DNA from: Azophilus sp965215035
GTDB taxonomy: Bacteria > Pseudomonadota > Gammaproteobacteria > Pseudomonadales > Azotimanducaceae
Length of the DNA: 64,000 nucleotides
Assembly (NCBI GenBank): GCA_965215035.1
Contig: OZ244040.1
Span: 682,001-746,000 of the forward strand
Reading direction: 5' to 3'
A program made the translations under genes and the position numbers. Numbering within the stretch: the first letter of the stretch is position 1; every line of letters begins with the position of its first letter. Under the pieces are notes generated by a model. That model saw only the letters and a program-made list of their open reading frames with translations. It searched no databases and had not been told where the DNA came from. This document shows positions 25,378-34,036 of the stretch, piece by piece.

Positions 25378-25823
25378 ATGTAACTCACGACCAGATCGGT
25401 GAGAGGGCGCATATACGGTGTCACGATAGAAATGCGTTGCGCCGAGAGATCCTTCAATCCATCCACCAGCGCGCCGGCGGAGGTGACCACTGGCGCCGGG
25501 TGACCGGTTTCCACAGCAATTCGGGTTAGCCGGTGCTCGCTGGTTTTGTGATAGCCAAGCCCCATGCTCATAATGGCCACTAGGCAAGCATAACCCATGA
25601 CGTCCACATCAGCGTCGGCCAGTTCTGCAGCACAGCGCAACGAATCGGCGTCCATGGCCTCAAGCTGTTCCTTGGTGACTTTCTGCATCCGCATGCGACT
25701 GGAGTGAAAGGTAAACCGTTCGTCACGAATTCCTTCCCGCCCGCGCAGCATCGCCGGAATCTCGGTTTCCATGGTGGTGTTAGAGCTGGGCACTATCTGC
25801 CCGATGCGAAAGGTTGTTGTCAC
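25344..25823 (-). pseudogene. Maleate isomerase/Asp-Glu racemase-like gene, 3'-truncated
   Basis: The 159-residue frame starts like a maleate cis-trans isomerase or arylmalonate decarboxylase (IGQIVPSSNTTMETEIPAML), with the first catalytic-type cysteine at 80 (YACLVAIMS) and RISIVTPYMRPLTDL near 130-145. Family members have about 250 residues and a second catalytic cysteine in the C-terminal half, which is absent. The last codons are read from the end of the convergent sulfatase gene. This shows a recombination joint at about 25370. Maleate isomerases act at the end of nicotinate or gentisate-type pathways, which fits the aromatic module to the right. Confidence 0.65.
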
Positions 25824-25850
25824 AGAGTCTTCCTGGCAGTTGCCTGGGGT

Positions 25851-26756
25851 TTATATGCCGCCGATGGCCTTTTCCACCATCTCGCGGAACCACTGGTGTT
25901 CGGGGTCATTGTCGAAGGAACGGTTCCAGAGCAGACCCACTTCGAATTCCGGCGTCTCGTAGGGCAGCTCAAGTGCCTTGACGCCAGCGTCTTCGCCTAG
26001 GGCCTGCACCACCTTGCTGGGCATGATGGAAATCACATCGGAATAGCGCAGCGAATAAAGCAGGGTCGTCATGGTGGTGAATTCGGCGACAGACTTGATC
26101 TGGAGCCCCTTCTCCTCGACAAACATCTGGGTGGTCGACTTCCATCCCCCTACCATGCCCGGATTGAAATCCAGATGAGTTGCTCCGAGTAACTGTTCTT
26201 CGGTGATCTTTTCGTCATATTTTTCCGAATCGGCCGGCACAGCCACGATCAGGTGGTCGGTATAAAGCACCTGGAAGTTCACCTCCATTTCCGCGAACCC
26301 ACCCACATAGGGTGCCACCATAAGGTCTAGGTGACCTGACCGAATCCGGTCGCGAGTATCTGTCGCAAAGGGTGTAAAAATTACCCGCGTGTTAGGCGCC
26401 ACGGGGTGTATATGCGCAATGATGGGCCCGGCATAGATTTGCAGGAGAAAATCAGTGGTGGCAAGCGTGAAGTTGCGCTGCAGTTTCTCCGGTTCGAAGT
26501 GCACCTCTTCGATCAGATTCTCGATTCGCTGAATGATCTCTTCGACGGGTTCCAGCAAACCTTCGGCCCGCTTGGTCGGCGCCATGGCGCGCCCAGAGCG
26601 GACAAAGAGTTCGTCCTGAAAAGCCCAGCGCAGTCGGCCTAGGGACGCGCTCACCGCAGACTGGGTCAGCCCCAGCTTTTCACCGACCCTGGTGGTATTC
26701 GGTTCTTTCAGCATCTCCCGCAATATGTAGAGGAGGTTAAGGTCCACCCTGCGCAT
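25851..26756 (-). CDS. LysR-family transcriptional regulator
   Basis: A 301-residue LysR protein. The N-terminal helix-turn-helix covers residues 5-60 (NTTRVGEKLGLTQSAVSASL). The LysR substrate-binding domain follows from about residue 92 (FTLATTDFLLQIYAG), in the NodD/LeuO-like subgroup with its DLMVAPYVGGFAEME strand. It is divergent from the aromatic-acid transporter across a 221-bp spacer, the usual layout for a LysR protein that activates the neighbouring genes on sensing their substrate. Palindromes in the spacer are described separately. Confidence 0.93.
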   Translation of the reverse strand: MRRVDLNLLYILREMLKEPNTTRVGEKLGLTQSAVSASLGRLRWAFQDELFVRSGRAMAPTKRAEGLLEPVEEIIQRIENLIEEVHFEPEKLQRNFTLATTDFLLQIYAGPIIAHIHPVAPNTRVIFTPFATDTRDRIRSGHLDLMVAPYVGGFAEMEVNFQVLYTDHLIVAVPADSEKYDEKITEEQLLGATHLDFNPGMVGGWKSTTQMFVEEKGLQIKSVAEFTTMTTLLYSLRYSDVISIMPSKVVQALGEDAGVKALELPYETPEFEVGLLWNRSFDNDPEHQWFREMVEKAIGGI

Positions 26757-26805
26757 GACGATGCTCCCAAAACGTCAACGCAGGATACTACCGCCGGTGG
26801 TGCGC

Positions 26806-26844
26806 GGTGTCACCGAACTGGATTGTGGGTCACCCTACCGGTGA
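26806..26844. promoter_or_regulatory. Candidate LysR-binding palindromes in the divergent spacer
   Basis: GGTGTCACC at 26806-26814 is a perfect small palindrome. TCACCCTACCGGTGA at 26830-26844 has perfect 5-bp arms. They share the GGTGA/TCACC half-site and lie between the divergent LysR and MFS starts, where recognition and activation sites of LysR proteins are normally found. The spacing of 16-24 bases between centres is plausible. Binding is inferred only. Confidence 0.35.
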
Positions 26845-26977
26845 TTGAGCATCTCCTATCCAATGGTGTAGTCCAGACCATGGACAGGTCAGCTCCGTCA
26901 CGGCAGACCGATACCCGGTAAACGCCGGGAATCTCCTGTTACAGTAATCTCAACGTTGCAGCTATCGGGGAGGAGAA

Positions 26978-28300
26978 ATGTCCGAGGGCGCGATCAAAAT
27001 TGATGAACTGATCGATTCGAATCCAATCGGCGGTCTGCAGTGGCGGGTGGTGGTTTTATGTTTTTCCGTGGCCATGATCGATGGGTTCGACGCCCAGAGC
27101 ATCGGCTACGTGGCCCCACTTCTGGCTGAGCAGTTCTCGCTCTCGCCCGACGTGATGGGGCAGCTTTATTCCTCGGCGCTGATCGGCCTGATGGTCGGCG
27201 CGCTTGTGGGCAGCTCCATGGCTGACCGCATCGGACGCAAGCCGGTGATCATTCTGTCGGTGGCGGTAATGGGTTTGTTTGCGCTTTTGACCGCAACCGC
27301 AGGCAGCACCACCGAATTGTTTCTGTATCGTTTTCTCACGGGCATTGGGTTGGGCGGCGTGATGCCCAACGTCAATATCCTCACCGCCGAATTTGCACCT
27401 GCCCGACGGCGCGCCCTGCTCATGACCGTTATGTTTGTCGGATTCCCCATCGGCACCATCGTGGGCGGGCTCGCTGCTGCGGGACTGATCCAGGCGTTTG
27501 GCTGGGAATCGGTTTTCATCGTGGGCGGCGCGGTGCCCCTGGCTCTGGTGCCCCTATTGGTGTTTCTGCTGCCCGAATCGCCACGATTCCTGGCGCTGAA
27601 GCCTGACCACGAAGCGAGCCTTGCCCAGATCGTCAATCGCATCGCGCCCGACACAAGTGCCACGGCCACCAGCCGGTTTGAGACTCTGACACCTCAACAG
27701 CCGGGCGGCAGCATTCAGGGCTTGTTCACGGCGGGTCGAACACCCATCACGCTTTTGTTGTGGGTGGTCTACTTTGCCAATCTGCTTACGTTGTTCGCGA
27801 TGGTAGCCTGGTTGCCCTCGGTGCTTAACGCCGCTGGCTTCCCGCTGGAACGAGCTATCCTGGCTACCGTTCTGTTCGCTACTGGCGGAGTGATCGGTGG
27901 TTTGCTGATCGCGGCCGCCGTGGACCGCATGGGTGCGATCCCGATCATGGTTGCGGCATTTGCAGTAGCCGCGGTTGCAGTGGGCTCGCTGGGTCAGGTG
28001 ACGGGCTCGTTGACCCTACTGATCATCATCCTGTTCCTGGCCGGGGTCACGGCCATGGGCAGTCAGTTCGGCCTCAATGCCATAACCAGCAACATCTATG
28101 ACACCCATGCCCGCGCTACCGGCCTGGGATGGGCCCTGGCGGCGGGGCGACTGGGCGCAATCATCGGCCCCATCGCGGTTGGAGCGGCGGTCAGCCTGGA
28201 TTTGCCCCTGTCTCGGCTGTTCATGCTGGGAGCCGTTCCGATGGTGATCGCCTCTGCATCGGTGTTTGTGCTGGGACGGCTGAAAGCCGCCCGGCCCTGA
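26978..28300 (+). CDS. MFS transporter, aromatic acid:H+ symporter-like
   Basis: A 440-residue protein with about 12 hydrophobic segments. The N-terminal DGFDAQSIGYVAP motif, with its Asp in the first membrane helix, and ADRIGRKPVI in the first cytoplasmic loop are typical of the aromatic acid:H+ symporter (AAHS) family (PcaK, BenK, MhbT). The protein would import benzoate-type acids across the inner membrane. It has a good GGGGAGGAG ribosome site and faces a divergent LysR gene. An aryl-AMP ligase and an aryl-CoA-type monooxygenase lie downstream, consistent with uptake of an aromatic acid. Confidence 0.9.
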   Translation: MSEGAIKIDELIDSNPIGGLQWRVVVLCFSVAMIDGFDAQSIGYVAPLLAEQFSLSPDVMGQLYSSALIGLMVGALVGSSMADRIGRKPVIILSVAVMGLFALLTATAGSTTELFLYRFLTGIGLGGVMPNVNILTAEFAPARRRALLMTVMFVGFPIGTIVGGLAAAGLIQAFGWESVFIVGGAVPLALVPLLVFLLPESPRFLALKPDHEASLAQIVNRIAPDTSATATSRFETLTPQQPGGSIQGLFTAGRTPITLLLWVVYFANLLTLFAMVAWLPSVLNAAGFPLERAILATVLFATGGVIGGLLIAAAVDRMGAIPIMVAAFAVAAVAVGSLGQVTGSLTLLIIILFLAGVTAMGSQFGLNAITSNIYDTHARATGLGWALAAGRLGAIIGPIAVGAAVSLDLPLSRLFMLGAVPMVIASASVFVLGRLKAARP

Positions 28301-28327
28301 ACTCGCGAACCGGTCAAAGGCCAACCG

Positions 28328-28459
28328 TCAGAACTGCATCGTCAGCTCCAGTTCCACACTTCGCCCTTTCTTGACCAGCGTAATCGTGCCGGCGGACGGA
28401 AACTCCGCATAGGGCATGGGGGGAAGTCCCGTCGAATAGTTCTGCCCGCCATGCTGTTT
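28328..28459 (-). pseudogene. Outer-membrane beta-barrel C-terminal fragment
   Basis: A short minus-strand reading ends GTITLVKKGRSVELELTMQF with TGA at 28328-28330. The alternating hydrophobic pattern and terminal Phe resemble the last strand of a TonB-dependent receptor or other beta-barrel. It has no start and no upstream body, because it begins just after the stop of the amidohydrolase gene, so it would be the tail of a lost gene. The length is too small for a firm family call. Confidence 0.3.
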
Positions 28460-28472
28460 CCTAACTGCTGAG

Positions 28473-29981
28473 TTATTGGGGCGGCAGAAGATCCTGCTGC
28501 CTGAAGGGCTTGCCGTGTTTGACGACAAGGTCAATTGCCTGCAGGTTGGCAATGTCGGCCAGCGGGTTTTTCGACAGCACCAGGAAGTCGGCGAATTTGC
28601 CTGCCTCGACACTGCCATACTCATCTTCCCGGCCTGCAACCTTGGCGCTGTTTAGGGTGGCCGCAACGATTAAGGCCTCAGCGGGAATGCCCACCTCGTT
28701 CATCGTCTTCAGCTCGAAGTGCATGGACGCCCCATGGGGCATCCCCATTAAGGCGGCATCCGTCCCCACCGCGAGGGTGACGCCGGCGTCATAAAGGGAC
28801 TTTGCGTTGGCGAAAGCCGTTTCATTTCCGGCGATAACCTGTTTGAACCGATCGTCACCCACACCCGGCATCTCATCCACTTCGTACCAGGAGCGGATCA
28901 CGTCCGGGTCAGCACAGGTTTCTTCTGCCAGGGTCAGTTCGTATCTCCGGTCGAAGGAATTCTGAAACGACCGGATCCGGAGACTGATGGTCGGAACCAC
29001 AATGACGTCATTTTCTTTGGCCAGAGCAATAAACTCTTCGTCCACAGGCGCGTCTGCGGGAATGTGCTGCAGGCTGTCGGCGCCCACTTCCATCATGCGT
29101 TTTCCGGGTTCGAGCTGGTGGATGTGGACGGTGACCTTGAGTCCAAGCCTTGCGGCCTCCTGGGTCATAGCGGTGACGATTTCCTCAGTGCCGGCTTGCA
29201 TCCATTCGCGCACCTTGCTGCCGCTGTAGTCATAGGCAAACTTGACCACATCCGCCTTTAGTTCGGCGGCTTCGCGGACAAACTCAACAGCGGCCTCCGG
29301 TGACTGCACCGGAACCAGAGCCAGTTCACCGTCCCACAGCGGAAAAAAGGTTTTGACGACAAATTCCGGCATGTTGGCCGACACGCCGTGACTTGTGAAT
29401 ATGGTCGGAGCCTCATCCATGGTGCGTGCAGCGGCACGGGCCTGGAACTCGATACTCGGGCCGCCCATGGAGACGCCACCGGTGACACCTGCACAGGTGT
29501 AACTGCGCAAGTTGACCGCCACTTTGCTTTGGATGAATTTGACTTCCTCGTCGTAAGGCACGATGTGCTGAAGATCGATCATGGCGGGTCGAGTATAAAT
29601 CCGCCCCGACACCATAAAATGGACATGGGCGTCGATCAGGCCCGGCGTAATCCACTTTCCGCTGGCGTCGACAACTTCAGTCCCTTCCGGAATGGCGATG
29701 TCTGCGCCCGCCGCAACAATCTGGTTGCCGTTAATCAACACGACAGCGTTTGGCACAGGCGCACCGCCAGTTCCATCGATCAGCGTTGCGCCGGTGTAGG
29801 CGGTTGCAGCGCCTTCCCTCGACATCACCGGAACAACGGTGCCTGCCTGGATTGCTCGAATCTTGTCGGAGGTTACCCTGGTTAGGCCCTCGGACAGGTC
29901 GCCCTCGGCCATCAACCAATACACTGCCACCGCCGCCAGAAGGACTAGGACTGCAAATACCGCCAATATCTTTTTGAACAT
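28473..29981 (-). CDS. Amidohydrolase-superfamily enzyme, membrane-anchored
   Basis: A 502-residue protein counted from the ATG at 29981 (MFKKILAVFAVLVLLAAVAV), which gives an N-terminal signal anchor at residues 5-24. The frame opens 12 codons earlier. It carries the imidazolonepropionase/prolidase-type layout: GATLIDGTGG near 65, GLIDAHVHF with the HxH metal pair near 113-120, VTVHIHQ and LQHIPAD histidines, and VGTDAALMG with the catalytic Asp. Substrate prediction is uncertain because the family includes Xaa-Pro dipeptidases and lactonases. It follows the flavodoxin-like gene on the same strand by 16 bases, so it is probably part of that operon. Confidence 0.85.
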   Translation of the reverse strand: MFKKILAVFAVLVLLAAVAVYWLMAEGDLSEGLTRVTSDKIRAIQAGTVVPVMSREGAATAYTGATLIDGTGGAPVPNAVVLINGNQIVAAGADIAIPEGTEVVDASGKWITPGLIDAHVHFMVSGRIYTRPAMIDLQHIVPYDEEVKFIQSKVAVNLRSYTCAGVTGGVSMGGPSIEFQARAAARTMDEAPTIFTSHGVSANMPEFVVKTFFPLWDGELALVPVQSPEAAVEFVREAAELKADVVKFAYDYSGSKVREWMQAGTEEIVTAMTQEAARLGLKVTVHIHQLEPGKRMMEVGADSLQHIPADAPVDEEFIALAKENDVIVVPTISLRIRSFQNSFDRRYELTLAEETCADPDVIRSWYEVDEMPGVGDDRFKQVIAGNETAFANAKSLYDAGVTLAVGTDAALMGMPHGASMHFELKTMNEVGIPAEALIVAATLNSAKVAGREDEYGSVEAGKFADFLVLSKNPLADIANLQAIDLVVKHGKPFRQQDLLPPQ

Positions 29982-29997
29982 GGCGCGGGCTTTCCCT

Positions 29998-30570
29998 TTA
30001 TTCTGGGTTCCAGCCAAGTACTACGTTGGCAACGCGTTCTCCCAGGTAAGCAGCCGTCTTGAGGTCGCTCTCGGCAATGCCGTCGATGCCCTGGTCGGTG
30101 TTGGACTGGGCCATTGCACCCATCCAGCTTCCCAGTCGATTCAGATCATCAACGCTGCCCGAGCTTGAGTTGTTGCCCCCGGGCAGATCCAGTCCAGCCC
30201 AGATCATGCCGTGCTGCATGGCAAACACGCAGAGCTGCATCAGGGTGTTGAGTTTATCGCCACTTTGGTTACCCGAATTGGTAAATCCGCCGGCCACCTT
30301 GTTGCGCCAGCCCTGCTCGTACCAGATGCGCGCCGTGTCATCCATAAACTGTTTAAAGGGTGCCGACACCGACCCCATGTAGGTGGGGCAGCCGAAAATC
30401 ATGCCGTCGACCTTTGAGATTTCTTCCAACTGCTCGCGGGCGTCTTCGACATAGATCAGCTTCACGTCGACCCCGTCAACGCGGCTCGCGCCATCCCGCA
30501 CGGCCTTAGCCTGATACGAGGTATGGCCCATACCGCTGTGAAAGATGATGGCAAGTGTTTTGGAAGGCAT
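29998..30570 (-). CDS. Flavodoxin-like NAD(P)H:quinone oxidoreductase
   Basis: A 190-residue flavodoxin-fold protein. The FMN phosphate loop is at the N-terminus (FHSGMGHTSYQAKAV, residues 10-24), and FGCPTYMGSVSAPFKQFMDD near 79-98 is the conserved WrbA/NQO-type segment. Members reduce quinones or other electrophiles by two electrons. Its ATG overlaps the last base of the FAD-monooxygenase stop, so the two are translationally coupled. A role in keeping hydroquinone-type intermediates reduced would suit the aromatic module, but this is inference. Confidence 0.85.
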   Translation of the reverse strand: MPSKTLAIIFHSGMGHTSYQAKAVRDGASRVDGVDVKLIYVEDAREQLEEISKVDGMIFGCPTYMGSVSAPFKQFMDDTARIWYEQGWRNKVAGGFTNSGNQSGDKLNTLMQLCVFAMQHGMIWAGLDLPGGNNSSSGSVDDLNRLGSWMGAMAQSNTDQGIDGIAESDLKTAAYLGERVANVVLGWNPE

Positions 30571-31733
30571 CAGGCTACCCGATAAACAGACTTCGGCAGG
30601 GGCGCTGCTTCATAGCGTCGCACAAACTCCGGGTCGGTTTCCCGCAAACGCGCATAGTCCACACGGCCGGTGCGCAGCATGTAGCTGAACGCCATGGTGA
30701 CGGGATCAAAATGAAGCCGGTCTTGCAAAGACTCATACCACTTAATGCTTTGTATCGCGGCCTGCTGAAACAGGTCTGCGCCGAACTGCCGATTAGCCCG
30801 ATAGTAGGAAAACACCGAGTTTAGATCCGTCCCGTGCTCGCTGAACCCTTCCCCCAGAACAGCGGCGTCTCGCATGCCGACACGGGTGCCCGAACCGATG
30901 GAAGGGTGAACGGTATGGGCAGCGTCCCCGATCAGCACCACATTGTCCGTGGACCAGTGTTCGTTTTTGACGATTGCCGGATAGAAAACCCGCACGGTTC
31001 CAGACAAAAGGGGCTGCCCGTGGAGATACGGGGCGAAGATCTCTTCGAATCTCACGTCCATCTCCTGTGGCGTCATCTCACCAAACCCACCACGCTCCCA
31101 GACTTCCGGATCACACTCAATGGCGAAGCCCGATCGGTCCGGCCGATACTGGTAAGCATGGGCAATCACCAGCCCGATATCGGATTGTTCGAAGATCATC
31201 AGCGCCGGCGTGAACGGGTGCTCGGTGGCGTACCAGGCAAAGATGTTGCGCTGCGGTTCCACTTTGGATCCAAACCGGTCCTGGTAGTGCGTCCGGGTCC
31301 GGCTGTTGACGCCGTCGGCGCCGACTAGGACATCCACCTCTTGGCGCAGGGTCTCGATGTCTTCGACCGCTGTCTTAAAATGCAGATCGACACCCACCTC
31401 TTCGCAGCGGCTCTGCAGAATATTCAAGAGCGCAATCCGTTCGATTGCGACGGACTCGCCGTCAAAGCCGGACTCCACCACAACAGTTTCCCCGTTGTGC
31501 ACAAAACCCATAGCGGAACTGGCAAAGGCCGCTTCGACGATGTCGTCCAGCACAGGCGGATCGGTAAGTCTGACAAATTCCAGGGATTTACCGAGCAGCC
31601 CAACCCCAAACCCATAGGTGGCATCTCGCGCGTTCTGCTCAAACACCTCCACCTGCCAGTCGGGATAGAACTGTTTGACCCTGCGGGCAAAAAAGAGCCC
31701 CGCCGGCCCGCCGCCGATGACCGCAATCCTCAT
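30570..31733 (-). CDS. FAD-dependent monooxygenase, salicylyl-CoA 5-hydroxylase-like
   Basis: A 387-residue class A flavin monooxygenase counted from ATG 31733 (MRIAVIGGGPAGLFF). The GxGxxG dinucleotide motif is at 7-12, the DG motif at about GADGVNSRTR, and the GD motif at GDAAHTVHPSIGSG. The start and the GFGVGLLG segment resemble salicylyl-CoA 5-hydroxylase and the anthraniloyl-CoA monooxygenase N-domain, which hydroxylate CoA-bound aromatic acids. It sits 55 bases after the aryl-AMP ligase, which could supply a CoA thioester. The product may be a gentisyl-type intermediate. The exact substrate is not provable here. Confidence 0.85.
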   Translation of the reverse strand: MRIAVIGGGPAGLFFARRVKQFYPDWQVEVFEQNARDATYGFGVGLLGKSLEFVRLTDPPVLDDIVEAAFASSAMGFVHNGETVVVESGFDGESVAIERIALLNILQSRCEEVGVDLHFKTAVEDIETLRQEVDVLVGADGVNSRTRTHYQDRFGSKVEPQRNIFAWYATEHPFTPALMIFEQSDIGLVIAHAYQYRPDRSGFAIECDPEVWERGGFGEMTPQEMDVRFEEIFAPYLHGQPLLSGTVRVFYPAIVKNEHWSTDNVVLIGDAAHTVHPSIGSGTRVGMRDAAVLGEGFSEHGTDLNSVFSYYRANRQFGADLFQQAAIQSIKWYESLQDRLHFDPVTMAFSYMLRTGRVDYARLRETDPEFVRRYEAAPLPKSVYRVA

Positions 31734-31788
31734 TGGATAGAGTTCTGCCCTTCCAGCCGGCAAACGCTCATCACAACCCGCATGCGCC

Positions 31789-33468
31789 TCAGTTGGCCGC
31801 GCTTTGCGCAGCCTCCTCGCGCAGCTTCTCTTCGATCATGGCCTTCAGCATGGGTTTACTGGTTTTGCCGGAGCTTGTGGTGGGAAAGTCTGCAATCAGC
31901 TCAATTCGTTCGGGGCACTTGTACTTGGCCAGACCTTCGCCCACCAAAAAATCCATCAGCCCGGTCACGTCCGGTGCCTCTTCCGCCCCCGACGGCACCA
32001 CAAACGCGCAGGCGCGCTCGTCGTAATCCCGGTCAGGCATGGCCACGATCAGAATATCGCCAATACCCGGGTGACGGCGGGCCATGTGCTCCACTTCTTC
32101 GCAATTGATTTTCTCGCCGCCGCGGCTGACCACGTCTTTCAGGCGGCCATCAAAGGCATAGTAAACCTGACCGTCAATTTCATGGGCCGACATCAAGTCG
32201 CCGGATCGATAGAAGCCGTCACTGGTAAAGGCCTCGCGATTGCGTTCTTTTGCATCGTAATAACCGCAGAAGGTGTATGGCCCGCGGGATACCATCTCTC
32301 CGGTTTCACCGAGCGGTAACTCATTCTCGGTGCCCGGCTCGAGGATGCGGACTTCATCCCATTCGGAAATCGGCCGCCCGATCGTAGTGAACCGCGCTTC
32401 CTGCGGATCCTCAGGACGGCTGAACGCGATCAGCCCTTCCGCCATCCCAAACAGGTGCAGCCCCGTAACGCCCAGAACTTCCTCAGTCTGACGCGCAGCG
32501 TTGGGACTGAACACGCCCTTGACCTGGCCCAGGGGCAGCTTGTCTTTCACACCAGCCTGCTGCATCCGCGCCAGCGCTGCACCGATAGCCACAAAGTGGG
32601 TGGGTCTTTTCTGCACCAGCAACTGAAGAATAGTGGCTGGATCGGACTTGGAGGTGACGACCGTCTGACCGCCAACGAGCAGCACGGGAAACGCAAAACA
32701 CACCATGGCCGCGTTGTGAATCACCTGCATCGGCGAGAACATCACCGTGTTCTCATCTAGGCCCTCCCACTCGACAAACGCCCGCATGTTGTAAAGGTAC
32801 TCATTACTCATGCGGGGAATGATTTTGGGAATGCTGGTCGTGCCCCCGGAAAGCTGGAATACGGTCACCTGGAAGGGATCGCGATCGATCACCTCAATTC
32901 GGGCGCGAGCTTCATCTCTATCCTGGGAGTCAATCATCGCGGCCATGTGGGGAATCTCTTCCGGGCCGTCTCCGCGAACCACTACAAGGTGCTCCAGAGA
33001 ATCCGTTTTAGCCGCGATATCCCGCGCAAACCCCACAAAATCAAAACGCTCTTCGATGCCGATGAAATGCGCCTTGGCTCTGGAATGGCCGGCGAGATAG
33101 GAAATTTCAGCATCGCGGTGCGCTGCCAGTGTGCACACCGGAATCAAGTCGGCTTTCCAGCACGCCATTAACGCCACAATCAGTTCAATGCTGTTCACCA
33201 CCTGAAAGACCACCCGGTCCAGAGGCGCAAGCCCTAGGTCGAGCAGCGCGGCGGCAAAACAGTCGGAGTCGTGATCCAGCTCACCGAAAGTCATCTCGCC
33301 TTCCGGCGAGGAGATCGCGACGCGATCGGGCCATTGGGCAAACGCCGCCATCATGCCTTCGGCGAGCGTTTCCTCACCCAATGGACCATTGGTGACGTAA
33401 CGATCCAGCGCTTCTTGAGTCGGATAAACCACACCTGGCAGCGGATTCTTTACACCCAGCATCATCAC
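31789..33468 (-). CDS. Aryl-AMP/aryl-CoA ligase, EntE/DhbE-like
   Basis: A 559-residue ANL-superfamily adenylating enzyme. The A3 core is QLSGGTTSIPKIIPRMSNEY near 217-236, close to EntE/DhbE-type 2,3-dihydroxybenzoate-AMP ligases, which use SGGTTG-PKLIPR rather than the SGSTG-PKG of fatty-acid ligases. SGDLMSAHEIDG and GRLKDVVSRGGEKI mark the hinge, and SSGKTSK the C-terminal lysine region. No carrier protein, isochorismatase or siderophore gene is present. Activation for catabolism, feeding the monooxygenase downstream, is more likely than siderophore synthesis. It appears to be the first gene of the minus-strand operon. Confidence 0.9.
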   Translation of the reverse strand: MMMLGVKNPLPGVVYPTQEALDRYVTNGPLGEETLAEGMMAAFAQWPDRVAISSPEGEMTFGELDHDSDCFAAALLDLGLAPLDRVVFQVVNSIELIVALMACWKADLIPVCTLAAHRDAEISYLAGHSRAKAHFIGIEERFDFVGFARDIAAKTDSLEHLVVVRGDGPEEIPHMAAMIDSQDRDEARARIEVIDRDPFQVTVFQLSGGTTSIPKIIPRMSNEYLYNMRAFVEWEGLDENTVMFSPMQVIHNAAMVCFAFPVLLVGGQTVVTSKSDPATILQLLVQKRPTHFVAIGAALARMQQAGVKDKLPLGQVKGVFSPNAARQTEEVLGVTGLHLFGMAEGLIAFSRPEDPQEARFTTIGRPISEWDEVRILEPGTENELPLGETGEMVSRGPYTFCGYYDAKERNREAFTSDGFYRSGDLMSAHEIDGQVYYAFDGRLKDVVSRGGEKINCEEVEHMARRHPGIGDILIVAMPDRDYDERACAFVVPSGAEEAPDVTGLMDFLVGEGLAKYKCPERIELIADFPTTSSGKTSKPMLKAMIEEKLREEAAQSAAN

Positions 33469-33709
33469 TATCCTTCCAGTTTGCGGGATTATTCTAAGGA
33501 GCAGTGCCCAGGCGCGAGAAACAAAAAGATGAGATACCAGCTATGACGCAAAATCGAAATAGCGGGTAAAAAAACTGCAATAGATACCAGCAGAATTTTC
33601 AATCATGGGCCGGGACGCATCGGGCAATAGTGAGCCGCAGACTCAGCGATCCGGTTTACCTGCAGCGCTGTCATTAACATTCCGATCATCTACTCCCTTA
33701 TCTTAAACA

Positions 33710-33877
33710 GGTACTATACAAAGAAGAGATAGAGTTATGACGACTGATAATGCAACGGGTAGTGTATCAGTTTGAATTTGTGGGCCGGGCGGAGGCATGG
33801 CACACAGGGGATTCAGCAGGCTCGGGATTCAAACTGATACACTACCATGCAACGATTAATGTTGACAAAAAACTAGC
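33710..33877 (+). pseudogene. Truncated second copy of the DUF1330-like gene, interrupted by a MITE
   Basis: From 33710 the sequence repeats the leader and first codons of the gene at 15419-15895: GGTACTATACAAAGAAGAGA, then the ATG at 33737 and ACGACTGATAATGCAACG. After the MITE at 33758-33846 the match resumes (TAATGTTGACAAAAAACTAG) and ends at about 33877. Only the first 20 or so codons survive. The copy lies in opposite orientation to the parent. The rest of 33469-34036 has no gene. Confidence 0.75.
33758..33846. mobile_element. 89-bp miniature inverted-repeat transposable element (MITE)
   Basis: Perfect 20-bp terminal inverted repeats begin GGTAGTGTATCAGTTTGAAT at 33758-33777 and mirror it at 33827-33846. 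The element is flanked by an exact 8-bp target duplication ATGCAACG (33750-33757 and 33847-33854). Removing one duplicate and the element restores the DUF1330-like copy. The interior is GC-rich and codes for nothing, so a full-length transposon must have mobilised it in trans. A 17-bp match to one end occurs at 58921-58937. Confidence 0.85.
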
Positions 33878-33961
33878 GATCTGAAAGTAGGACGGTCGTG
33901 CTTTCGCTAGAGTAGAACTTGCGGACGACGGTGACGAGGGGCAAAAAGGCGGGAATCAACG

Positions 33962-34034
33962 TAAGCGGCCATTCCAGGCCGTTGTGGACTTTCGCCGCTT
34001 AATTGGGTGGTGGATCCCGGCTCGGGTCACCCAA
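33962..34034 (-). terminator. Two hairpins just downstream of gspD
   Basis: TAAGCGGC (33962-33969) pairs with GCCGCTTA (33994-34001), and TTGGGTG (34003-34009) pairs with CACCCAA (34028-34034), three bases after the gspD stop. Neither has a long U tract on the minus strand, so this may be a factor-dependent end or a stabilising 3' structure rather than a classical terminator. Confidence 0.35.
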
Positions 34035-34036
34035 CA

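Noticed and set aside
31789..33468. EntE-like ligase as part of a siderophore cluster.
   Set aside because: No carrier protein, isochorismate synthase or NRPS gene is present in the window, and the neighbours are catabolic.
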